Shown here: positions 55,251 to 63,958 of the stretch, piece after piece
Layout: every line of letters starts with the position of its first letter
How positions within the stretch are numbered: position 1 is the stretch's first letter
Notes under the pieces: generated by a model
Seen by the model: only the letters and a program-made list of their open reading frames with translations
Database searches by the model: none
What the model was told of the DNA's origin: nothing
Position numbers and translations under genes: made by a program
NCBI RefSeq assembly: GCF_002803065.1
Contig: NZ_NNBL01000005.1
Coordinates: 124,001-188,000, forward strand
Direction of reading: 5' to 3'
DNA: 64,000 nt
From: Streptomyces sp. CB01635
Lineage (GTDB): Bacteria > Actinomycetota > Actinomycetes > Streptomycetales > Streptomycetaceae

Positions 55251-56344
55251 ACATCCCGGTCATGCCGTGTGCCGCAGACAGGGCAGGTCCACTCCCGGAC
55301 GTGCAGGGGTTTGGGCCCGTCGTGGTGTCCGCAGGCCGAGCACACCTGGCTGGTGGGCTCGAACCGACCGATCTTGATAAAGGTCCACCCGTACCGAGCC
55401 GCCTTGCAGGCGAGCATGGTCACGAACTGTGACCAGCCCGCGTCATGGACGGACTTGGCCAGTTTGGTGCGCGCGAGGCCCTTGACCGACAGGTCTTCCA
55501 CGGCGATCGCTTGGTTCTCGCGGATCAACCGGGTGGAGAGCTGATGGTGGAACTCCTTGCGCGCATCAGCGACCTGCGCATGCGCGCGGGCAACCTTGAG
55601 TCGGGCCTTGGCCCGGTTCTTCGAGCCGTTCTGTTTGCGGGACAGCTCCCGCCCGGCCTTCTTGAGTTTCTTCTCCGCCCGGCGCAGAAACCACGGGGAG
55701 TCGATTTTCGTGCCGTCGGACAGCACCGCGAAGTGGGTCAGGCCCAGGTCGATACCGATGGCCTGCTCGGTGGCGGGCATCCGGCCGGCGTCGGCGGCCG
55801 GGTCGGTGCCGATGACAAAGCTCGCGAAGTACCGGCCCGCACTGTCTTTGATCACCGTGACCGAGGACGGCACCACGGGCAGGGTGCGCGACCACTTCAC
55901 CCGCACCTCACCGATCTTCGGCAGATTCAGCCGGCCGGTTGGGGTGATCGACCAGCGGGCGTTGGCCGTGAACCGGATCGACTGCCTCGGATCCTTGCGT
56001 GACTTGAACCGCGGTGCCCCCACCCTCGCGCCGTTACGCTCACCCTTGAGGGAGGCGAAGAACGCCCGGTAGGCGGCCTCCACATCGCGCAAAGACTGCT
56101 GGAGCACCACCGAGGACGCCTCGCCCAGCCAAGACCGCTCCACCGTCCGCTTCGCCTGGGTGATCAGGGTCTGGGACAGCTCGGCGGCCTTCGGATACGG
56201 CAGACCCGCCGCGTGAGCGTCCTTCCGGGCCCGCACCGCGTCGTTGAACACGACCCGCGCGCACCCGAACGCCCGGCCCAACGCGGAGCGTTGACCCGGT
56301 TCCGGGTACAACCTGAAGGCGTACCGGAGCTGCATGAACGTCAC
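55112..56344 (-). CDS. tnpB: TnpB RNA-guided nuclease
   Basis: 410 residues, full length. The N-terminal wedge domain (MQLRYAFRLYPEPGQRSALG) is intact. RuvC catalytic residues are Asp199 in GIDLGLTHFA, Glu283 in AVEDLSVKGL and Asp364 in RDVNAAKN. The zinc finger has Cys335/338 and Cys354/357. It cuts DNA next to a target-adjacent motif using omega RNA, and helps element retention. The start is GTG 56344, or ATG 56335. All motifs appear functional. Confidence 0.92.
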   Translation of the reverse strand: MTFMQLRYAFRLYPEPGQRSALGRAFGCARVVFNDAVRARKDAHAAGLPYPKAAELSQTLITQAKRTVERSWLGEASSVVLQQSLRDVEAAYRAFFASLKGERNGARVGAPRFKSRKDPRQSIRFTANARWSITPTGRLNLPKIGEVRVKWSRTLPVVPSSVTVIKDSAGRYFASFVIGTDPAADAGRMPATEQAIGIDLGLTHFAVLSDGTKIDSPWFLRRAEKKLKKAGRELSRKQNGSKNRAKARLKVARAHAQVADARKEFHHQLSTRLIRENQAIAVEDLSVKGLARTKLAKSVHDAGWSQFVTMLACKAARYGWTFIKIGRFEPTSQVCSACGHHDGPKPLHVREWTCPVCGTRHDRDVNAAKNVKQAAGLAASACGAKVSPEPVLAQREETGSHGIPAGSRAA

Positions 56345-56591
56345 CCTAGGCGCGCCCTCCCAGGCGCCGCCCCAGAAGACCGGAACTGATCACGATCAGT
56401 CCTCCTGTTTGACGCTCGCGCTCAAGTTCGATCTATAGCACCCGCCAATGATCGTTGGACGCGTGGGGCGGAGGCCGGGCGGGCGGCGAAGTCACCACAC
56501 CTCCCTGCTCCGCAGGGAGGCACGCCGCGACGCTCCGCGTCGCGATCTCCAGATTCACTTCACCACCGGGCTGAAGCCCGATGCACTGCGA

Positions 56592-56814
56592 ATGAATCCC
56601 GGTGGCCCACCACTTCGCCCCCGTCGGACTCGGCGACCAGGAGGGTCGAGGCCTCGTCCCTCAGCCAGCTCCGGAAGAGCTCCGTCATCCCTGCCTGCGA
56701 CGGCTCGTCGACGAACAGGTCCGGCCGGTGCTGCCCGTGCAGCCGCTGAACCATGCCGCTCAGACGGACCATGGCGTCGATGTCACCGGGGGGAGCCTCA
56801 CGGATCGTCGTCAT
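56592..56814 (-). pseudogene. GNAT acetyltransferase, 5' part (split by the IS element)
   Basis: ATG 56814 begins MTTIREAPPGDIDAMVRLSG and continues through the GNAT N-terminal helices to LLVAESDGGEVVG, where the element interrupts it. The remainder of the gene, with frameshifts, is at 54788-55052. The gene is inactive. Confidence 0.8.
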
Positions 56815-57091
56815 CACCCCATGGTCGTGAGGGCCCCCACGGCCACCAGCCGGATTCCGGCCTGGCGCGGCTCCCCGCGCGCGGAGAACTGCCGGTCGCA
56901 TCCTGCGCCGGACGGCGCACCGCAAAGTCGGGGGCCGTGGGGACATCTGATGCTGGGTGAGAACTTCGTCTGGCGCCCTGCTCCGGCGCTGAACGCGCAC
57001 GTGCCTGTATATGCCCCACGTGCCCCCGCCGGGTACGCCGCAACGCCCTCCGCCGAAGGCGAATTCCATGGGGCGTTGCGACGTCGATGTG
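56815..57091. other. gap upstream of the split GNAT gene
   Basis: No supported gene. One minus-strand frame is open but shows no protein-like pattern. It probably contains the old GNAT promoter. Confidence 0.3.
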
Positions 57092-57274
57092 TCAGCGCTT
57101 CAGGCTCGACTCGGCGACGCGGGCGGCGATGGCGTTCACCTCGTTCTGGGGCAGTCCCGCCTCGCACACGATGGTCACCACGCGACCGTCGTCGAGCGTG
57201 GCCCGCCGCACCCCGACACCCAACGGCACGGACGGTTCCCGCCGCTGCTCCACTTCAAGTTCCTGCTCGGGCAT
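57092..57274 (-). CDS. small hypothetical protein
   Basis: 60 residues. MPEQELEVEQRREPSVPLGV leads to a hydrophobic strand TIVCEAGLPQNEVNAIAARV and a basic tail SSLKR. ATG 57274 is chosen because upstream residues are not protein-like. Good third-position bias. No family recognised. Confidence 0.5.
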   Translation of the reverse strand: MPEQELEVEQRREPSVPLGVGVRRATLDDGRVVTIVCEAGLPQNEVNAIAARVAESSLKR

Positions 57275-57404
57275 GCGCGCTCCAACCCTCGACGAGAGGC
57301 CACGGTAAGCACAGCCGGGAACGCGGATCACGCCAGCCACACAGGCGCATCACACAAACGAGCCCACACGTTCCACGCAGACGGAGCACCCCGCCCGCCG
57401 GTCG

Positions 57405-58361
57405 TCACGACGCCCGGCGCACGCCTGCGAAGACGGTGGTGGCCGAGAGCACGAACGCGTCGGGGCGTCGCAGGATGCTCTCCGGCGCCGAGTCGTCGAG
57501 CAGGACGTCGAGCGTCTTGCGGTCGTCGGCTTCCAGGGTCTCGCTCATCACGTCGCGCAGCCGCGTCAGTTGGTTGTGCAAAAACGTGCGGGCCGTCTCG
57601 CCCAGGGGCGCCGGCAGGTCGAGCAGGTACGTGAAGCTGCCGACGTCCGTGAGTCCTGCCCTGCCGAGCATCGCGGGCCAGTCCTCGACCGTGCGGGTGC
57701 TGCCTGGCAGCTCGGAGCGCATCCGCTCGAACCAGTACTCCTGCAGGGCGTCGAGCCGCGCCTGGAACCCCGGCTTGCCGATGCCGATGTCGCGGGGAAG
57801 GCAGCGCATGGGCAGTCCGCCCTCGGCGACCGCGAGCATGCCACCTGGCCGCAGCGCCTCGGTGAGCGCGGCCAGGACACCCTGCTGATCACCGATGTGG
57901 TGAACAGCCTTGCTGCTCCAGATCAGATCGGCCTCACCGAGGCCACCGCCCGTCTGCCCGTCGGCGCCTTCCAGGTCGCCCGGCAGCTCCGCGTGCCGGA
58001 TCGTCACCCTGTCGCCGAGTCCGAGCCGTTCGGCGCGGGCCAGAGCGCGGTCGAGCAGTGCGGGCGAGCCGTCCACCGCGACGACTTCGGCGTCCGGGAA
58101 GGCCTCGGCGAGCGCGCAGGTCATCACGCCCGGGCCGCTGCCGATGTCGAGGATGCGGCGGACCTGCTTGTCCGTGCCCAGCAGTTCCGCGAGCCGGCTC
58201 GCCGTCCGCCTCAGGACCGGGAGGTGCAGGTCGCCGTTGTTCTCCAGTGTGTCGGTCATGGCCTCCCAGTCGATGTCGGTGCTGTCGGAACCGTGGTCAT
58301 GCCCGTGACCGTGCGCGTGGTCGTGTCCGTGGCTCTGCGCGGGATTGCTGTGGGTGCTCAT
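57405..58361 (-). CDS. class I SAM methyltransferase with His-rich N terminus
   Basis: 318 residues. Motif I is ILDIGSGPGVMTCALAEAFP; VVAVDGSPALLDRA and ADLIWSSKAVHHIGDQ follow. A 14-residue His-rich run HGHDHAHGHGHDHG near residues 12-25 could bind Ni, Zn or Co. ATG 58361 is used (58397 is in frame). It is divergent, by 77 bases, from an XRE-cupin regulator that has its own low-complexity acidic N terminus. Substrate unknown; the His run suggests a metal or metalloid link but is not proof. Confidence 0.8.
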   Translation of the reverse strand: MSTHSNPAQSHGHDHAHGHGHDHGSDSTDIDWEAMTDTLENNGDLHLPVLRRTASRLAELLGTDKQVRRILDIGSGPGVMTCALAEAFPDAEVVAVDGSPALLDRALARAERLGLGDRVTIRHAELPGDLEGADGQTGGGLGEADLIWSSKAVHHIGDQQGVLAALTEALRPGGMLAVAEGGLPMRCLPRDIGIGKPGFQARLDALQEYWFERMRSELPGSTRTVEDWPAMLGRAGLTDVGSFTYLLDLPAPLGETARTFLHNQLTRLRDVMSETLEADDRKTLDVLLDDSAPESILRRPDAFVLSATTVFAGVRRAS

Positions 58362-58438
58362 GGCCAGGAGAGTGCACCCGTCGCCCATGAACGGCAATCT
58401 GTGTTGCCATTTCCGGGACAGCCGGATGAAATGCCCGC

Positions 58439-59086
58439 ATGGACGATGTGGATGACGTTGGTGACGTTGGTGACATTGATGACGTTGATGACGTTGACGA
58501 TGTGGACAAGCCAGCGCCCTATCAAGCGGTACTCGACGAGGTCGCCCCGCGGTTGAGACGACTGCGCGACCGGCGTGGGCTCACCCTGGCGGCCCTCTCG
58601 GAGGTCACCGGCATCTCCAAGAGCACCCTTTCGCGCCTCGAGTCCGGGCACCGCCGCCCCAGCCTTGAGCTGCTGCTGCCGCTGGCCGGTGCGTATGGCG
58701 TGCCACTGGACGAGCTGGTCGGCGCTCCCGAGGTGGGCGATCCCCGGGTCCGGCTGACGCCCCGCCCGATGCCGAGCGGCGGCACGTTCGTCCCCCTGAC
58801 CCGGTCGCCCGGCCCGCTTCAGGCATACAAGATGGTCATCGCCGACCGGGGCTGCGAGCCGGATCTCCGTACGCACGAGGGCTACGAGTGGCTGTATGTG
58901 CTGGATGGCCGGCTGCGGCTCGTGCTCGCCGAGCACGATCTGGTCCTAGGCCCGGGCGAGGCCGCCGAGTTCGACACCCGGGTCCCGCACTGGTTCAGCA
59001 GCGCGGACGGGCGGCCCGTCGAACTCCTCAGCCTCTTCGGGAGGCAGGGGGAACGCATGCACGTCCGCGCCAAGCCTCACGGATGA
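58439..59086 (+). CDS. XRE-cupin transcriptional regulator with Asp-Val repeat
   Basis: 215 residues. Residues 2-23 are a DDV/GDV/DDI tandem repeat encoded by an imperfect 9-base repeat (58441-58505). The helix-turn-helix (about 35-90: LTLAALSEVTGISKSTLSRL) is followed by a cupin_2 barrel (about 125-205: HEGYEWLYVLDGRLRLVL; FDTRVPHWF). XRE-cupin proteins commonly control the adjacent divergent gene, here the His-rich methyltransferase. Confidence 0.85.
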   Translation: MDDVDDVGDVGDIDDVDDVDDVDKPAPYQAVLDEVAPRLRRLRDRRGLTLAALSEVTGISKSTLSRLESGHRRPSLELLLPLAGAYGVPLDELVGAPEVGDPRVRLTPRPMPSGGTFVPLTRSPGPLQAYKMVIADRGCEPDLRTHEGYEWLYVLDGRLRLVLAEHDLVLGPGEAAEFDTRVPHWFSSADGRPVELLSLFGRQGERMHVRAKPHG

Positions 59087-59135
59087 GCCGCCTCCCCCAG
59101 AAGAGCCCGGTGCCCGGCACGGCTAAGGTTCCGAT

Positions 59136-59534
59136 GTGTCGTCGTACAGCATTGGCCAGGCCGCGCGCCTGCTCGGGGTGAGTGGGGAGACCGTGCGTCG
59201 GTGGGCCGACAGCGGGCGGCTGACGATGGGGCGGGACGGTACGGGGAACCGTGTCATCGACGGTGTCGGTCTCGCGCGGTTCGCCAAGAGCCGGGCCGCG
59301 GAAGCCGATCGGGGGGCGAACGGAGCTCCGCGCACGTCGGTACGCAACTCGTTCACGGGGATCGTGACGGCGCTCAAGGCCGACGACGTCGTGGCGCAGG
59401 TGGAGATCCAGGCCGGCCCGCACCGGATGGTGTCCATGGTGACGCGGGAGGCCGTCGAGGAGCTGGGCCTCGCCGTCGGGGTCACCGTCACCGCGCGCGT
59501 GAAGTCGACGAGCGTGCACGTCGACCGTTCGTAG
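59136..59534 (+). CDS. helix-turn-helix protein with TOBE/Mop domain
   Basis: 132 residues. An excisionase/MerR-like helix-turn-helix (SIGQAARLLGVSGETVRRWA) is joined to a single molybdate-binding Mop/TOBE domain (RNSFTGIVTALKADDVVAQV, ending VTARVKSTSVHVDRS). It resembles small molybdopterin-binding (Mop/TOBE) regulators that sense molybdate. GTG 59136 is used. Its last 47 bases overlap the 3' end of the PucR gene on the other strand. A molybdoenzyme gene exists at 37-38.7 kb, but no mod genes are near. Confidence 0.8.
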   Translation: MSSYSIGQAARLLGVSGETVRRWADSGRLTMGRDGTGNRVIDGVGLARFAKSRAAEADRGANGAPRTSVRNSFTGIVTALKADDVVAQVEIQAGPHRMVSMVTREAVEELGLAVGVTVTARVKSTSVHVDRS

Positions 59535-61119
59535 CCGGCTCCTCGCGGCTCAGCAGCGCGGCCCAGAGGTCCGCGCGGTCGTAGAGCCGGGAGAGGTCAC
59601 GGCCGGTGAAGTGCTCGATGCGCTGGATGCGGTAGTGGACGGTGTTGACGTGCAGGTGGAGCGCCTCCGCGGTGCGCGCCCATGAGCCGTCGCAGGCGAG
59701 GAAGGTCTCCAGGGTCTGGAGCAGAGCGGTCGCGGACGCGTTGGTCTCGTCGAGCAGGGGGCCGAGGACGGTGCGGCTGAACGCGGCGCGCACCTCGGCG
59801 GGTACGCCTGTGAGCAGCGTTTCGAGGCCGGTGAGCGAGGCCGCGTCGGTCAGGCGTGAGGCGGCGGGCGCGGTCGTACGGGCCGAGGTCAGGGCGTAAC
59901 GGGCCTCGGACAGCGCCCCGTTCAGGTTCCGGGGCGCGGCGGCCGGGGAGGCGATGCCCGCGTGCAGCGGGTCGGACGGCTCGCAGGTCGCGAGCAACGG
60001 CCATACGTCGGCGAGTGCTTCGCTCACGGCGTCCGCCCCGGCGATGACGGCGAAGGCGGTGCCGTCAGGGAGTTGGCCCGCGGCGGTGCCGGTGTGCGGA
60101 ACGTGTGCGGCCGCCTCGGTCAGCGCGCCCTGCGCCGAGTCCTCACGTCCTGAGCCGGCTTCGGCGACGACCACGTGGTACGGGCCCTCGTCAGGGAGCC
60201 CGCAGCCGCGCAGCGCGGCTTCGAGGACGGCCTTGTCGGTGTCGGGCGCGGTGAGCAGCGTGCCGAGTTCGCGCACCGCGCGGTCCTCGTCGGCCCGGCG
60301 GCGGGCCCGGATTTCCTGGCACCGTCCCAGGATCTCCACAATTTCGTGCAGCATGCGCGGCGGGGCGTCGTCGGGGTCGGGGACGTGCAGATGCCAGCGT
60401 TCGTAGGGCGAGACCGCGTCGGTGTCGGCCTGCACGGGCAGAGTGACCGATGCCCGGCCGAACGGCGGACGGGCCCCGGTGCCGGAGCTGTTGTGGCCGC
60501 TCCTCTGCGCGGGGAACGTGCCCGTCGCGATCAGGGCGGCGGCGTCACGCGTCGCGAGATCGGCCGAGGCGGTGGTGGCGGCCACGGTGCGTCCGGTCGG
60601 CGTGAGGACGTAGGCGACCGGCCGGTCGAGGTGGGCGAACGCGGCGTCGACGAGCGCGGCCGGGTCCGCCTCCTGCGCCAGGAGCCGGCTGAGCGTGGCA
60701 CGCACGTTCTCGGGCAGGGCATGGTGGCGGCTGAGCTCACCCCACTGCTGGAGGTACACCGTGTCCGTGATGGCGCGGAACATGATGTGCGCCGGGACCG
60801 CCGCGACCGGGAGCCCGTGGCGGCGGCAGGCTTCGACAAGGTCGTCCGGGACCGCGCCGTGCGTCTCCTCCCCCGCGAGGAGCACGGCAGCGCCCGCCGT
60901 GCGCAGCGCGGAGACGAACCGGTCCGCCTTGGCCCGTCCGCTCCGCTGGGTCCACCACACCAGGCCGCTGAGCACGACCTCGGCCGGCCGCACGAAGCGG
61001 GCCGGGTCCTCGAGGTCGGTGACGGTCACGCCGCTGATCTCCTGCCGCAGCTGCGGTTCGTCGGCCCAGAGCAGGCGCAGGCCGAGTGACTCGTCCCTCA
61101 GGAGATGTTCGATGTGCAT
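59488..61119 (-). CDS. PucR-family transcriptional regulator
   Basis: 543 residues. A PucR N-terminal domain (about 1-125: LRQEISGVTVTDLEDPARFV), a central GGDEF-like part and a C-terminal HTH_30 (TAEALHLHVNTVHYRIQRIE) are visible. ATG 61119 is chosen; GGGAG lies upstream. It ends inside the convergent HTH-TOBE gene. Likely a metabolite-responsive activator; its target is not obvious, since upstream lies a 732-base gap with only a transporter remnant. Confidence 0.85.
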   Translation of the reverse strand: MHIEHLLRDESLGLRLLWADEPQLRQEISGVTVTDLEDPARFVRPAEVVLSGLVWWTQRSGRAKADRFVSALRTAGAAVLLAGEETHGAVPDDLVEACRRHGLPVAAVPAHIMFRAITDTVYLQQWGELSRHHALPENVRATLSRLLAQEADPAALVDAAFAHLDRPVAYVLTPTGRTVAATTASADLATRDAAALIATGTFPAQRSGHNSSGTGARPPFGRASVTLPVQADTDAVSPYERWHLHVPDPDDAPPRMLHEIVEILGRCQEIRARRRADEDRAVRELGTLLTAPDTDKAVLEAALRGCGLPDEGPYHVVVAEAGSGREDSAQGALTEAAAHVPHTGTAAGQLPDGTAFAVIAGADAVSEALADVWPLLATCEPSDPLHAGIASPAAAPRNLNGALSEARYALTSARTTAPAASRLTDAASLTGLETLLTGVPAEVRAAFSRTVLGPLLDETNASATALLQTLETFLACDGSWARTAEALHLHVNTVHYRIQRIEHFTGRDLSRLYDRADLWAALLSREEPATNGRRARSSTSRAR

Positions 61120-61851
61120 GTGCGCTGGCTCCCTGTGTACCCGGGGACGCAGGAAAGCGGCACCCCGTTTCTCACATTCGCCAGGCGAGTGCGAGTCATC
61201 ACATCGTAAATGCAAGAGCGTGTGAGCGATATAGGTCTTGGTTGAACATCCAAGGACCCGACCCTCAGAGGTGGAGATTCCGTGCTGCGAGCCAGCCGTC
61301 CGGACAGCGGTACTTGGACGCACGTCCCTCCCGTCAGCGCCATCAGAAAGCGGGGCCCCCGCGTCCGCTCGTAAAGAAACGACCCTCAAACGACCCCGGG
61401 CATGTAGTGAAAACCGGCCGCTAGATCGTCACCGTAGAGACAGGTCCTCCTCTGAGGTGCAGCGACGCACTCAGGAGCGGGACCGTCCGACTGTTTCCGG
61501 CAGCGGTCACAGCCTGTGGCCCATCGAACGTACCGGCCCGAGGCGCCGGCCACCCTCGACGCCGCCCGCGGCGCTACCGCGCCCGCGGCCGACAGCGCGA
61601 GCCGTTGCGGGGATCGGTCGAACAGCGCCGCCCTCACCTCGCGCTCCAGTCCTACATGGGCATGGGCCTGCCCGCGATCCTGCTCGGCGTGATCATCCGG
61701 CATTCGAGCGTCGTGGCGACGATGACGGGGTTCGCCGTCGCCCTGTCCGTCGGCGCGGTCACGGCGCTACGCGTCGCGATGCGCCTGACGGACCAGAGGC
61801 TCGGCACGGCGCGCAGGGGGCGACACACGCGGCCCCTGGCAGGGGCGAGCC
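61120..61851. other. 732-base region with no intact gene
   Basis: Contains the presumed PucR promoter on the left, including the imperfect inverted repeat TTGG-N8-CCAA near 61237-61252, no coding-like frame between about 61260 and 61610, and an MFS transporter fragment at 61626-61812. Confidence 0.5.
61626..61812 (+). pseudogene. C-terminal MFS transporter fragment
   Basis: The frame reads LALQSYMGMGLPAILLGVII and TGFAVALSVGAVTALRVAMR: two transmembrane helices in the pattern of the last two MFS helices. No stop closes the frame before the SGNH gene and no upstream continuation exists. It is a remnant of a transporter that might have been the PucR target. Confidence 0.5.
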
Positions 61852-63045
61852 TCAGGGACGCTCGGTCACCGCGAACGCGAACGGACCGTCCACGCCGAAG
61901 GCCAGGGTGTGGAAGCGGTCGCCCATGCGCCGGTGGGTGGCGGCGTCCGGGTGGAGCTGGTCGGGCAGCGGCAGCTCGGCGAAGTCCGCCTCGCCGTACA
62001 GGTCGCGGCCGTCGAGGTAGTACAGGTTCGGGTCCTCCGCGATCCGCTGCTTCACGACGCGCGCCAGCTCGTCCCGGATGACGTTGAGCGTGAGCTTCCC
62101 CGCCGCTCGCTCCGCCGGGTCGCCGGCGGCCATGAACTGCAGCCTGCCCGCACTGAGGTTGCTGAAGTCCGGGGCGCTGGGACCCGGAGTGTCCTCGTGG
62201 ATGGCGCAGTAGATCGGCGACACGACCAGCAGCGGCACGGTCGGGTGTCCCTCACGGATCGTGTCGAGGAAACCGTGCACCGCCGGGGCGAACGCGCGCA
62301 GGCGCATCAGGTCGGCATTGACAATGTTGATGCCGATCTTGAGGCTGATCAAGTCCGCGGGGGCGTCCCGCAGGGCACGCGCGGTGAACGGGTCGAGCAG
62401 GGCACTGCCCCCCAGACCGAGGTTCATCAACTCCACGCCGCCGAGGGCGGCAGCCAGCGCCGGCCACGTCGCGCTGGAGCTTGCGGCGTCCGAGCCGTGG
62501 CTGATCGAACTGCCGTGATGCAGCCACACCTTGCGCCCGCTGTCCGGCATGCGCTCGACCGGGGCATCGGCACGCAGGGCGACCAGCTCGGTGATCTCGT
62601 TGTACGGCAGCCAGATCTCGACGTCCTTCATGCGGTCGGGCAGCCCGGTGAACCGCACGGTGCCGATGGGTCCGGGCTGGGTCTCCCTGGTGCCTGTGGT
62701 CATGTCCACCGTCTGTACGTTGCCGCCGGTGACACCGGCCTGCGCGGCCAGACGGCCGTCGACCAGCAGGTCGTACACACCGTCCGGACGGGGCGGAGCA
62801 CCCTTGAAGGCCATCTTGGTCCGGAGCGCGTCCAGCTCGATGACGGTGGCCCGGGTGCGGAACACCAGCCGTACGCCGGAGGGTTGGGCCTCGGCCATGG
62901 CCAGTTGTGCGTCGGAGCACTGTGCGCGGGCCCGTGCGGGCAGCCGGTGCGGGAGCACGCCGTGCTCGGAGCGCTCCACCTCGTACGCGCCACGTACGAG
63001 GTCCGCGGTGACGGGAGTAGTGGTCCAGTTGTCGTTCATGTGCAT
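61852..63045 (-). CDS. SGNH/GDSL-family hydrolase
   Basis: 397 residues. An N-terminal beta-sandwich (about 40-165) precedes an SGNH domain: block I KVWLHHGSSISHGSD with Ser180 as nucleophile, block II NLGLGGSALLDPF, block III GINIVN, and LPDQLHPDAATH with the catalytic Asp/His. No signal peptide, so an intracellular esterase or deacetylase. It is divergent from nothing but lies 73 bases downstream of the TetR gene on the same strand and may be controlled by it. Confidence 0.82.
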   Translation of the reverse strand: MHMNDNWTTTPVTADLVRGAYEVERSEHGVLPHRLPARARAQCSDAQLAMAEAQPSGVRLVFRTRATVIELDALRTKMAFKGAPPRPDGVYDLLVDGRLAAQAGVTGGNVQTVDMTTGTRETQPGPIGTVRFTGLPDRMKDVEIWLPYNEITELVALRADAPVERMPDSGRKVWLHHGSSISHGSDAASSSATWPALAAALGGVELMNLGLGGSALLDPFTARALRDAPADLISLKIGINIVNADLMRLRAFAPAVHGFLDTIREGHPTVPLLVVSPIYCAIHEDTPGPSAPDFSNLSAGRLQFMAAGDPAERAAGKLTLNVIRDELARVVKQRIAEDPNLYYLDGRDLYGEADFAELPLPDQLHPDAATHRRMGDRFHTLAFGVDGPFAFAVTERP

Positions 63046-63118
63046 TGCCTCAACCTGTTGATCAATATGCCTGTGGGGCTGCTCGGGCGCACCGATAGGG
63101 GTCGGCGCGGGACCGCGG

Positions 63119-63688
63119 TCAGGCTGCGGGCCAGTTCCGCAGCGTGGCGTCGAGGGAGTCGAGGATCCGCGACCAGCTTTCCTGCGAGTCGGGTGCGCTG
63201 TGGCTGAAGCCCCCCTGCATCTCCAGGCTGACGTAGCCGTGGAAGACGCTGCCCAGGAGTCGGACCGCGTGGGTCTGGTCCGGCTCCGTGAGGTCGTAGC
63301 CGCGCAGGATCGCCCTCATCATCCGTGCGTGCCGGACGCCGGCGCTGGCGGCGGCCGTCTCCGGGTCGAGCCGCAGCTGGGCCGCCGCGTAGCGACCGGG
63401 GTGTTCCCGGGCGTAGTCGCGGTAGACGTTCGCGAAGGCGGCGAGGGCGTCCTTGCCCGCACGCCCGGCGAGCGCCGCGGCGCCCCGGTCGGCGAGCTCC
63501 TCCAGAGCGAGCAGCGCGATCCCGGTCTTGAGTTCCTGGGAGTTCTTCAGGTGCGAGTACAGGCTCGCGACCTTGACGTCGAACTGTCTCGCGAGCGCAG
63601 AGACGGTCACGTTGTCGAACCCGACCTCGTCGGCCAGCTCGGCGCCGGCTCGGATCAGGCGTTCCCTGGTCAGCCCTACACGCACCAT
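63119..63688 (-). CDS. TetR-family transcriptional regulator (TetR_C WHG type)
   Basis: 189 residues. The N-terminal helix-turn-helix is VTVSALARQFDVKVASLYSHLKN; the C-terminal domain has GVRHARMMRAILRGYDL and VFHGYVSLEMQGGF typical of the WHG group. ATG 63688 is preferred over ATG 63706. Three CCTAAG/CTTAGG half-sites lie just upstream at 63726-63763, consistent with autoregulation of a TetR-SGNH operon. Confidence 0.85.
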   Translation of the reverse strand: MVRVGLTRERLIRAGAELADEVGFDNVTVSALARQFDVKVASLYSHLKNSQELKTGIALLALEELADRGAAALAGRAGKDALAAFANVYRDYAREHPGRYAAAQLRLDPETAAASAGVRHARMMRAILRGYDLTEPDQTHAVRLLGSVFHGYVSLEMQGGFSHSAPDSQESWSRILDSLDATLRNWPAA

Positions 63689-63725
63689 AACCTTCACCCC
63701 AATCAACGAAATCGATTATGCAGTT

Positions 63726-63763
63726 ACCTAAGACCTTTAGGCAAATCCACATCCAACTTAGGT
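63726..63763. promoter_or_regulatory. TetR operator candidates
   Basis: CCTAA-N5-TTAGG (63727-63741) is a palindrome, and ACCTAAG (63726-63732) also pairs with CTTAGGT at 63757-63763. These three half-sites sit 38-75 bases upstream of the TetR start codon. Confidence 0.5.
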
Positions 63764-63958
63764 GACGCACGCGAGGAAGTGGGCGGCCCGCAGGGCGGAT
63801 CGCCACAGCGGCGCGTCGCCCGGCCGATCGGGGGGCGGGAGTGGTGGCATGGGCCACGTCATTACCGGTCGCGTCCTTGGGTAGGCGGCCGGATGATCGT
63901 CTGGGTGGGCCCGCTCATCCAGGCAGGACCGAAGAACAGCGACACCTGGGAGGTAGCA

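Larger units (their letters stand above)
55053..56591 (-). mobile_element. IS200/IS605-family element with tnpB only (IS1341 type)
   Basis: The element contains an intact tnpB and no tnpA. Predicted right end (at 55053) finishes with a hairpin (55063-55082, CCTCG/CGAGG arms) followed by ATGTCAA, typical of IS605-type ends. The predicted left end, about 56591, follows TTCAT in flanking DNA and has a subterminal hairpin CGGGCT-GA-AGCCCG (56567-56580). Additional hairpins occur at 56500-56520 and near 56525-56545. The flanks are the two halves of a GNAT gene. End positions are predicted to within a few bases. Mobility would need a TnpA from elsewhere. Confidence 0.8.

Noticed and set aside
56500..56520. 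Hairpin CCTCCCTG-ctccg-CAGGGAGG as a stand-alone terminator
   Set aside because: It lies inside the predicted IS element near its left end and is better explained as part of the element structure.
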